A stretch of DNA of 5,394 nt. Origin: Planctomicrobium sp. Lineage in GTDB: Bacteria > Planctomycetota > Planctomycetia > Planctomycetales > Planctomycetaceae. This document shows positions 1 through 4,951 of the stretch, piece after piece. The DNA lies in assembly GCA_018659505.1 (NCBI GenBank), contig JABJMI010000032.1:1-5394 (forward strand), written 5' to 3'. The position numbers and the translations under genes are program-made. Within the stretch, counting starts at the first letter, position 1. Each line of letters opens with the position of its first letter. The notes beneath the pieces were generated by a model that was not told the origin of the DNA, made no database searches, and saw nothing but the letters and a program-made list of their open reading frames with translations.

Positions 1-1
1 C

Positions 2-628
2 GTAAACCGTGTTTGGAATGAGTTAATAGGCGACGGTTTTTATGCGGTCGACAGCCTTGGACAAGACAAAGAAGTCATGCATCAGCTTGTGGTCAACCGC
101 ATGGCAGCCTCGTTCCGTTACGCCGGCTTCAAGCCAAAATGGCTCTATAAAGTCATCCTGAATTCAAGAGCTTATCAAAGAGAGATCGCAACACTAGACA
201 ACGATGCCGATCTCTTTACCGCTGTCCGCCCTGCACGCCTGAGACCTTATGAAGTGGCAGATAATATCGACCAAATTGTGGGCGAAAACCCAAACATTCG
301 CAGAGAAGTGAACTCCGCCTTCGATCAAAACCCCTCAATACCACAGCGAGACCTTGAGGGATCCGTGCAGCAAGCACTGCTGATGATGAACGACGAAACA
401 CTCAATAAAAGACTTAGCAGCAGTCAACTCAAGAAGTCCCTGATGGGGATCAAGAATGATGATCAAATGATCAAAGAAGCCCACTTGGGGATTCTTTCTC
501 GTTCACCAACCGAAGTTGAATTGGTCAGATACCGCCAATTCATCAAGGAATCAAAAAACCGAAACGAAGCAGTGGATGACCTTCTCTGGATCCTCATCAA
601 CACAGCCGAGTTTGTTACGAAGCGGTAG
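2..628 (+). CDS. DUF1549/DUF1553 (PSD1-type) protein, C-terminal part, 5' end outside window
   Basis: The reading frame is open from the left edge, so the start is missing; 208 residues remain. Seen: the segment opens with NRVWNELIGDGF and continues through GFKPKWLYKVILNSRAYQRE, which is the characteristic NRVW...LILNSRAYQ core of the DUF1553 (PSD1) domain. Later come LLMMNDETLNKRL and a helical segment with LGILSRSPTEVEL, both typical of the end of this family. Known of the family: full-length members are usually several hundred residues longer, often with a haem-binding cytochrome-like domain and DUF1549 upstream, and are commonly paired with DUF1501 genes in Planctomycetes, as here. The biochemical function is not established. 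The stop is TAG. The next gene is 159 bp away, so a shared transcript is possible but is interrupted by a strong inverted repeat. Confidence 0.9.
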   Translation, partial: VNRVWNELIGDGFYAVDSLGQDKEVMHQLVVNRMAASFRYAGFKPKWLYKVILNSRAYQREIATLDNDADLFTAVRPARLRPYEVADNIDQIVGENPNIRREVNSAFDQNPSIPQRDLEGSVQQALLMMNDETLNKRLSSSQLKKSLMGIKNDDQMIKEAHLGILSRSPTEVELVRYRQFIKESKNRNEAVDDLLWILINTAEFVTKR

Positions 629-663
629 TTATGTACACGTGCGTAAGTCCTTCGAAATAAATC

Positions 664-731
664 GTTTAACGGCTAGCCAAAGGCGTCTGTTTTTCAAACT
701 AAAATCCAACGCCTCCGGCTTGCCGTTAAAC
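664..731. repeat. Imperfect inverted repeat with attC-like ends
   Basis: Left arm 664-685 and right arm 710-731 pair at 19 of 22 positions; the mismatches are 674/721, 679/716 and 680/715. They enclose a 24-nt AT-rich loop. The outer seven bases are GTTTAAC (664-670) and GTTAAAC (725-731), which match the RYYYAAC and GTTRRRY core sites of integron attC elements; a short imperfect stem with off-centre mismatches is also an attC trait. There is no T-run after either arm, so it is not a standard intrinsic terminator, though it could still slow transcription after the DUF1553 gene. The alternative, which I favour slightly, is a dispersed palindromic repeat of REP type, because it lies between two genes that normally belong together rather than at a cassette edge. 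Confidence 0.75.
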
Positions 732-776
732 TAAAAACTTGTGAAGTGAAACTTAAGACTTCAATCGTATAATATC

Positions 777-784
777 GGGAGAGA
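777..784 (+). promoter_or_regulatory. Ribosome binding site that fixes a TTG start
   Basis: GGGAGAGA lies 3 to 10 bases before the TTG at 788; its GGAG core (778-781) is separated from the TTG by 6 bases. A TAA in the same frame at 770-772 excludes any start further upstream, and the next in-frame ATG (893) would remove the twin-arginine signal. This site therefore decides the start of the DUF1501 gene. Confidence 0.7.
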
Positions 785-787
785 CTC

Positions 788-2068
788 TTGATCAACAACA
801 ACCTACTGCACGTCAACTTGAATCGCCACGGAGATGTCACGCGTCGCAAATTACTGCAACTCGCTGGCGGTGGTTTTGCTTCTCTGGCAGGCATGGGCTT
901 CCTGAAGTCGCTGGGAGTCAACGCCGAGGAACTCAAAAGAGAAGGTCGCTCGTGCATCATGGTTTTCTTGTCTGGTGCTCCTAGTCAAATGGAAACATGG
1001 GACCCCAAGCCGGGTGCCCCCAATGGTGGTCAGACCAAGTCGATCAAGACCAAGATTCCGGGAATCGAATTCGCTGAATACTGGCCGAAGATGGCAGGCA
1101 TGATGAACGAGATGTCTGTCATCCGCAGCATGGCTGGTAAAGAAGCTGCTCATGATCGAGGACGTTATCACCTGAGAACTGGTCACCGTTTGCTGGGACC
1201 AACAAAGTTTCCACACGTCGGTTCTTTGGTCGCTCATAAACTCGGTGATCCCGATGCAGACATTCCGAACTTTGTGAGCATCGGGCAAACAGTCAGTTCT
1301 GGCTTCCTGGGTGTGGAAGTTGCACCGTTCACAATTAGCAAAGCAGGTGTCCTCCCCGACAATGTGCAAGCAATAACCACTGGAAGCCGAGCACAACGTC
1401 GGCTAGCCATGCTCAATCAGCAGGATCAAGCATTCGCTGCTGCGGGAGCGTCGTACATCGCCCACGAACATCAGGAGTTATATCGAAAAGCTGCCAAGAT
1501 GATGGCATCGAACCGCTTAAAGGCTTTTACCCTGAATGGAGAGTCAGAGAAAACGAAATCAGACTATGGAAACCACGAGTTCGGTAAGAGCTGCCTTACC
1601 GCCAGGAGGCTCGTCGAATCGGGAATTCCGTTCGTTGAAATCCAAAGAGGTGGATGGGACATGCACACCAACCTCTGGCAGAATATGCCGAAAGTCGCCG
1701 GTGAAGTCGATCAAGGACTATCAACTTTGTTAAAAGATCTAAAACAGCGAGGCCTGCTGGAAAAAACTCTCGTCATCTGCCTGGGTGAGTTCGGCAGGAC
1801 TCCAAAGCTAAACGGAAATGGCGGTCGAGACCACTGGGCAAAGAACTTCAACCTGCTAATTGGCGGGGGTGGAGTAAAAGGAGGAGTCTGCGTTGGGAAA
1901 ACCAGCAAAGATGGAATGGAAATCACCAAACGTCCAATCACTGTCGACGATTTGTTCTCAACCATCTGCACTGCGATGACAATAGACCCCGACGAAGAAT
2001 TAATCACCCCGGAAGGCAGACCACTACGTATTGTGGACGAAGGCTTACCCATCAGCGAGATATTGTAG
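788..2068 (+). CDS. DUF1501 protein with Tat signal
   Basis: Protein of 426 residues, close to the usual size of the family. Seen: TRRKLLQ at 18-24 followed by a short Gly/Ala/Leu-rich hydrophobic stretch to about residue 42, a twin-arginine export signal; MVFLSGAPSQMETWDPKPGAP (58-78 region); AHDRGRYHLRTGH (121-133); GGWDMHTN (288-295); and GEFGRTPK (333-340) with GGRDHW (345-350). These are the signature blocks of DUF1501, a family related in fold to alkaline phosphatases and sulfatases; the Asp and His residues in these blocks resemble metal ligands. Its substrate is not known. It is probably folded in the cytoplasm and exported by Tat. It follows the DUF1553 gene, the usual partner, and the two are expected to act together. 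The start is TTG, chosen from the ribosome binding site and the Tat signal. Confidence 0.95.
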   Translation: MINNNLLHVNLNRHGDVTRRKLLQLAGGGFASLAGMGFLKSLGVNAEELKREGRSCIMVFLSGAPSQMETWDPKPGAPNGGQTKSIKTKIPGIEFAEYWPKMAGMMNEMSVIRSMAGKEAAHDRGRYHLRTGHRLLGPTKFPHVGSLVAHKLGDPDADIPNFVSIGQTVSSGFLGVEVAPFTISKAGVLPDNVQAITTGSRAQRRLAMLNQQDQAFAAAGASYIAHEHQELYRKAAKMMASNRLKAFTLNGESEKTKSDYGNHEFGKSCLTARRLVESGIPFVEIQRGGWDMHTNLWQNMPKVAGEVDQGLSTLLKDLKQRGLLEKTLVICLGEFGRTPKLNGNGGRDHWAKNFNLLIGGGGVKGGVCVGKTSKDGMEITKRPITVDDLFSTICTAMTIDPDEELITPEGRPLRIVDEGLPISEIL

Positions 2069-2100
2069 TTCATGGCTGACGAACTCATTAAGTTAAAACA

Positions 2101-2114
2101 TTCTCAAAAGAGAA
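2101..2114 (+). other. Small hairpin after the DUF1501 gene
   Basis: TTCTC and GAGAA form a 5-bp stem with an AAAA loop 33 bases after the DUF1501 stop. No T-run follows, so it is weak as a terminator. It is the only stem I see between that stop and the promoter at 2132. Confidence 0.25.
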
Positions 2115-2131
2115 AATCTAGTTTGATTTCA

Positions 2132-2160
2132 TTGACATTCGAATGTGATTGACGTTTAAT
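2132..2160 (+). promoter_or_regulatory. Sigma-70-like promoter upstream of the structured RNA candidate
   Basis: TTGACA at 2132-2137 matches the -35 consensus at six of six bases, and TTTAAT at 2155-2160 matches the -10 consensus at five of six, with the optimal 17-bp spacer. Transcription should start near 2165-2168. That is exactly where the first strand of a long RNA stem begins, which supports the promoter independently of the box matches. It is the best promoter match I found in the window, in a non-coding gap between two genes. Confidence 0.65.
2135..2146. promoter_or_regulatory. Perfect palindrome inside the promoter (possible operator)
   Basis: ACATTCGAATGT is a perfect 12-bp palindrome. 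It overlaps the last three bases of the -35 box and extends into the spacer. A dimeric regulator bound here would block polymerase. No regulator gene is visible nearby and the motif is not one I can assign to a named family. A 12-bp palindrome can occur by chance, so its placement is the main argument. Confidence 0.4.
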
Positions 2161-2165
2161 AACGA

Positions 2166-2308
2166 TGGATGAATGCTGTCCTGAGGGGTCAGGCTGGGGA
2201 AACCCAGTAAGCTTTCTATCCAAATGCTACCGAGGGGTCGGTAGTTAGCTGTTTTAAGTAAAGTTCGTGGAACCGAATTAACGACCGTGGGATTGGTTGT
2301 CGTTTTTT
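2166..2308 (+). ncRNA. Candidate structured small RNA or leader RNA, about 140 nt
   Basis: Starting at the predicted transcription start, the sequence folds without forcing. Stem P1 pairs 2166-2170 with 2218-2222, 2171-2173 with 2214-2216 and 2175-2177 with 2210-2212: 11 bp with one T-T mismatch and one bulged T. It closes a three-way junction. Hairpin H1 (2180-2184/2189-2193) has a GGGG loop; it directly abuts hairpin H2 (2194-2198/2203-2207), which has a GAAA (GNRA) tetraloop. A third hairpin, H3 (2227-2233/2238-2244), is a perfect 7-bp stem, again with a GGGG loop. A terminator-like stem ends the unit at about 2308. I do not recognise a known riboswitch or Rfam family. It could be a trans-acting RNA, or an attenuator leader for the ketosynthase-like gene 160 bases further on. 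The pairings are read directly; the transcript is inferred. Confidence 0.55.
2280..2308 (+). terminator. Terminator-like stem with T-run
   Basis: AACGAC (2280-2285) pairs with GTCGTT (2299-2304) over a 13-nt loop, and six T (2303-2308) overlap and follow the stem. The stem is short and only half GC, so termination may be partial. A run of A directly after (2310-2316) gives T-rich sequence on the other strand too. It would end the RNA starting near 2167, or act as an attenuator before the ketosynthase-like gene. Confidence 0.45.
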
Positions 2309-2468
2309 CAAAAAAAGGTTGCACCCTTGCGGTGAATACTGGTCGTGCTTGGATTGCATTGACTCAGAATTCAAAATCGCGTAGGTGTCGCTCATCGTGG
2401 CGACGGTATATCTCCGATATCTATGTTATAGAAGTTGGAGGCTCGTTTTCCGTAACTGAGGTCAAGCT
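2309..2468 (+). other. Non-coding leader before the ketosynthase-like gene
   Basis: I see no credible gene here. It holds three short stems: 2322-2325/2331-2334 (CACC/GGTG), 2387-2391/2400-2404 (GTCGC/GCGAC, 8-nt loop) and 2408-2412/2416-2420 (ATATC/GATAT, 3-nt loop). A possible -35 box TTGACT lies at 2359-2364, but the -10 position (2382-2387, TAGGTG) is poor, so a separate promoter for the next gene is uncertain. GAGG at 2458-2461 is a ribosome binding site 7 bases before the ATG at 2469. Confidence 0.4.
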
Positions 2469-3755
2469 ATGATGGCTGGCAAGAAAGCTCCTGAATTCGT
2501 CATTACTGGCGTCGGAGTTGTTTCACCCGTCGGCATCGGGAACCAACGGTTCTGGAGCAATCTGGTAGCCGGGCGTTCGGGTATTGGACCATTAAATTCT
2601 CTCTCAGGCGATAGTCTGCCCTGCAAGCTTGCAGCTGAGATCCATGATTTCGATCCCCTACAATATGTTTACGAGAAAAAATTCCTGAAAGTGATGTCCC
2701 GCGACATCCAACTTGGTGTTTCTGCTGCCTCACTAGCAATGCAAGATGCTGGCTTCTCAACAGGTCAAATTGAGCCAGATCGCTTAGGTGTCGAATTCGG
2801 TTCTGGTCACATTTCTTTCACGCCTGACGAATTGTCAGAAGCCGCTCGCGACTTCGCTGACCCTTCACAACGTGAAGGCTACACGCGCTGGGGTGAAGAT
2901 GCCTTGGGCAAGATCGCTCCACTTTGGATGTTGCGTCAACTTCCAAACATGCCCGCCTGTCACGTTGCCATCGAACACGATGCCCGTGGACCAAACAATA
3001 CAATCACCAGTGCTGACTCTTCCATGATTCTAGCATTGCAAGAGGCAATGCGTTGCATTCAACGTGACTCAGCCGACGTGATGATCGTCGGAGCATGTAG
3101 TTCAAACATTCATCCTGTCGATATCGCTCGCATCAGTCTTTACGACAACCTTTCTACACAAAGCGATCCTGATATTGGTTGCCGTCCTTTCGATCGTGAT
3201 CGAGATGGAACAATTGTCGGTGAAGGTTCCGGTGTATTCGTTGTCGAACGGTACAGCCACGCGATAGCCCGTGGGGCAGACATCTACTGCGAAGTCATGG
3301 CAGTCGGTTCTGGTTGTGACGGTCGTGGCTACGAGAACGGTTCAGGTGGACGTGGTCTCACCAACGCCATGAACGCAGCTATGAAACGCTCCGGAATCAA
3401 GACTTCTGATGTTGGTCACATCAACGCACATGGAAAAAGCACACGCCGCGACGACTATGTCGAAGCGAAGGCGTACCACGACACATTCGGTGTCGATGCA
3501 GAGAAGATTCCTGTCACCGCTCTGAAAAGCTACTTCGGAAACTTCGAAGCAGGTTCAGGCGCAGTTGAGTTAGCAGGCAGTGTCTTAGCACTCAAACATG
3601 GTGTTATCCCCGCCACACTCAACTACAAAAATCCTGACCCAAACTGCCGCCTGAATGTCGTCCGCGAGCCACAACCAATGAAAGCTCCAGTCGCCATCAG
3701 CGTCAACCGCACAACGATGGGACAAAGCGCAGCCGCGATTCTTCGCGCTGTTTAA
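2469..3755 (+). CDS. Beta-ketoacyl synthase-fold protein with degenerate active site
   Basis: Protein of 428 residues, similar to FabF (about 413). Seen: the ketosynthase N-terminus VITGVGVVSPVGIG (11-24), DADVMIVGA-like block SADVMIVGAC (201-210), RPFDRDRDGTIVGEGSG (239-255), INAHGKST (318-325) and ALKSYFGN...GSGAVELAG (351-370). By alignment to FabF, the nucleophilic Cys becomes Asp183 (context ITSADSSM), the first catalytic His is kept as His321, Lys353 is kept, and the second His becomes Asn358. The C-terminal GFGGTN loop is also replaced (NRTTMGQS, 413-420). Normal condensation is therefore unlikely; chain-length-factor-like, decarboxylating or purely structural roles are possible. The start uses GAGG at 2458-2461 and an ATGATG pair; either ATG could serve. 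Cytoplasmic, no signal. A ligase of the acyl-activating type lies downstream. Confidence 0.92.
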   Translation: MMAGKKAPEFVITGVGVVSPVGIGNQRFWSNLVAGRSGIGPLNSLSGDSLPCKLAAEIHDFDPLQYVYEKKFLKVMSRDIQLGVSAASLAMQDAGFSTGQIEPDRLGVEFGSGHISFTPDELSEAARDFADPSQREGYTRWGEDALGKIAPLWMLRQLPNMPACHVAIEHDARGPNNTITSADSSMILALQEAMRCIQRDSADVMIVGACSSNIHPVDIARISLYDNLSTQSDPDIGCRPFDRDRDGTIVGEGSGVFVVERYSHAIARGADIYCEVMAVGSGCDGRGYENGSGGRGLTNAMNAAMKRSGIKTSDVGHINAHGKSTRRDDYVEAKAYHDTFGVDAEKIPVTALKSYFGNFEAGSGAVELAGSVLALKHGVIPATLNYKNPDPNCRLNVVREPQPMKAPVAISVNRTTMGQSAAAILRAV

Positions 3756-3776
3756 AATTTATTATGTAGCAAAACA

Positions 3777-4130
3777 ATGTGGCTCCACGAATGCATAACC
3801 AAAGAGACGCCACATCTGCTTTGCGTCCATGATAAGAAGCACGATTTCAGCTTCGAAATGTTCGGTGAAGCCCCTGTTCAGGCGTTCGGCGAGATAGGCG
3901 GTCGCGAATTCTTCTTCCGTGCTCGTCACGCCGAATGGAGTTGTGAAGTTTCGGATGCTGCTGGTGAACTTCCGTCTGATGGTCGAGCGGGCTCCGATGG
4001 ATTCATCCGAAACGGCAAATACTCAAACGCGAGCTATATGCCGCTTCGTGCCGCGTTGAAAATTATTGATTACTGCATGGTCGAATACTTCGAATCTTCA
4101 ACAAACAACTCCGCACTCGATATGTCATGA
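3777..4130 (+). CDS. Hypothetical protein, 117 residues
   Basis: I do not recognise this protein. It has no signal peptide or membrane segment. The middle (about 26-58) has alternating aromatic and charged residues, including FEMFGEAPVQAFGEI and REFFFRARHAEW, as in beta strands. A Gly/Ser turn region (68-82) leads to NASYMPLRAALKIIDYCMVEYF (84-105), a likely amphipathic helix. This strand-then-helix pattern reads like a real small globular protein rather than a chance frame. It begins 21 bases after the ketosynthase-like stop, in the same frame, so it may be co-transcribed. No Shine-Dalgarno sequence precedes ATG 3777, so the start is uncertain; ATG 3858 is an alternative but would cut the strand region. 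Reduced expression or a decayed 5' end is possible. Confidence 0.6.
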   Translation: MWLHECITKETPHLLCVHDKKHDFSFEMFGEAPVQAFGEIGGREFFFRARHAEWSCEVSDAAGELPSDGRAGSDGFIRNGKYSNASYMPLRAALKIIDYCMVEYFESSTNNSALDMS

Positions 4131-4160
4131 GCATGGTACCAGTGAATAGGATGCGGAAAG

Positions 4161-4232
4161 CCTTTGCGTAACGCACCGTAAAGGATCCTCAACTACATAG
4201 TTCAGCTGTTCGCTTGCATAACAAATCGTTAT
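4161..4232. other. Short inverted repeats between the two small genes
   Basis: In the 123-bp gap after 4130 two hairpins can be drawn: CCTTT (4161-4165) with AAAGG (4180-4184), alternatively the inner TGCG/CGCA (4165-4168/4172-4175), and ATAAC/GTTAT (4218-4222/4228-4232) with a 5-nt loop. Neither is followed by a T-run. They may be remnants of a recombination site or simply chance; I cannot assign a role. Confidence 0.25.
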
Positions 4233-4253
4233 TCCACAATTCATGAAGTGAAC

Positions 4254-4649
4254 ATGTACAATCCCAAATTCTTGCCAGCGATTGACTCCGTCGAAATCGT
4301 CGACTTGCGCCACTTGAATGCAAATCGTGTATCCGATTACATGGACATTGCCAGTAACGCCCCGTATCAACGACTCGATGGTGACTCTGCGCAACTATTC
4401 GCGAACGCTTGGCGAAGTCTATGCTCCGGTATGGCTGCACGATGTCATATCCCTCCAATTGGCTTTCGGTTCATTTCGGATGGCGCAATAGTACTTGAGG
4501 CATCTGTCTGTTGGCGTTGCAACAATGCATACGGCATTCAAAACGGAAACAGCATTTCATTTGAGTTTGACTCTGAATGCGACTCGGCACAGCAACTATT
4601 GGCTTCGGCAAAACAGGTGATGGGGATGCAAGACATTAATGACGGATGA
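4254..4649 (+). CDS. Hypothetical protein with CWxC motif, 131 residues
   Basis: I do not recognise a named family. The N-terminal half has short hydrophobic strands (VEIVDL, 13-18) and a helix around SAQLFANAWRSL (45-56). The C-terminal half has IPPIGFRFISDGAIVLEASV (66-85), apparently two beta strands, directly followed by CWRCNNAYG (86-94). A final strand SISFEFDSE (100-108) and a helix (111-123) close it. The two cysteines C86 and C89 could bind a metal or form a disulfide, but a single CxxC is weak evidence, and there are further cysteines at 57, 64 and 109. No signal peptide. The ATG at 4254 is preferred over GTG 4248 because GAAG at 4245-4248 is then correctly spaced as a weak ribosome binding site. 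It lies between the ketosynthase-like and ligase genes with the other small protein. Confidence 0.65.
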   Translation: MYNPKFLPAIDSVEIVDLRHLNANRVSDYMDIASNAPYQRLDGDSAQLFANAWRSLCSGMAARCHIPPIGFRFISDGAIVLEASVCWRCNNAYGIQNGNSISFEFDSECDSAQQLLASAKQVMGMQDINDG

Positions 4650-4951
4650 CTGGTCGACAAGTCGGAACAAAACTGTTCACTCGAGATGCCGATCTGGACC
4701 GTATTTGTAACCCACGTCGCTGGCGGCGCCCCAGTGATTGTAAGTGTTAAGGCGTATGATTCTCGCGCACCTTTATCTGCCCATTCAAGGCGGGCGACCC
4801 TATATGCTATCAAAATAATTGATTCTCCCTGCGGAACATCTTCAAGTTCCAAGCAAACCGCTTTCGCTGATCGTTGAGGCATACTTCTTAAATAGTGTAT
4901 CCTCTGATTTCAGAAATCTCTTTGGGAACATCAACGGCTTACACAATATCT
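4650..4951. other. 302-bp gap with no convincing gene
   Basis: Both strands stay open here by chance or by decay. A 63-codon frame runs 4686-4877 on the + strand, and a 114-codon frame runs 4882-4538 on the - strand, overlapping the end of the small protein gene. The - strand frame has a weak AAGAAG before its ATG and a fairly protein-like first 70 residues, but then turns into a Ser/Cys-rich stretch antisense to a better gene. I accept neither. The right end carries the possible promoter for the ligase and an inverted repeat GATTTC-A-GAAATC (4906-4918). Confidence 0.4.
4874..4903 (+). promoter_or_regulatory. Weak possible promoter for the ligase gene
   Basis: TTGAGG (4874-4879) and TATCCT (4898-4903) each match the sigma-70 consensus at four of six bases, 18 bp apart. 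The predicted start near 4910 would fall inside the inverted repeat 4906-4918, leaving a leader of about 40 bases. No ribosome binding site is evident before ATG 4952. The match quality is low. Confidence 0.25.

Noticed and set aside
768..773. Perfect TATAAT -10 box before the DUF1501 gene
   Set aside because: No acceptable -35 at 16-18 bp (745-750 is AGTGAA), and a start about 7 bases downstream would fall inside the ribosome binding site at 777-784.
851..1396. Long 181-codon - strand frame antisense to the DUF1501 gene
   Set aside because: It is a shadow of a strongly conserved coding region and has a Cys/His/Ser-rich composition without family resemblance.
2180..2207. Hammerhead ribozyme suspected from CTGA near a GAAA in a three-way junction
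   Set aside because: The core CUGAUGA is absent (CTGAGGG instead), CTGA is paired within hairpin H1, and GAAA is a hairpin loop, not a junction strand.
2183..2239. CsrA/RsmA binding hairpins suspected from G-rich loops
   Set aside because: The loops are GGGG closed by A-T; the required ANGGA with GGA in the loop is not present.
2118..2324. 68-codon - strand frame over the RNA candidate
   Set aside because: No ribosome binding site or recognisable protein character; it is antisense to a region better explained by RNA structure.
2287..2472. 61-codon + frame with GTG start overlapping the ketosynthase-like start by ATGA-type overlap
   Set aside because: It begins inside the terminator stem, has no ribosome binding site, and its composition (basic, Ser/Arg-rich) is not protein-like.
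3753..3779. Stop-codon read-through or fusion of the ketosynthase-like protein with the 117-residue protein, since both are in the same frame
   Set aside because: The ketosynthase fold is complete at residue 428, and the 21 bases between have a plausible separate ATG; one in three neighbours share a frame by chance.
4189..4458. Two overlapping 89-codon - strand frames (4125-4394 and 4189-4458)
   Set aside because: They mostly lie antisense to the 131-residue protein, contradict each other, and lack ribosome binding sites.
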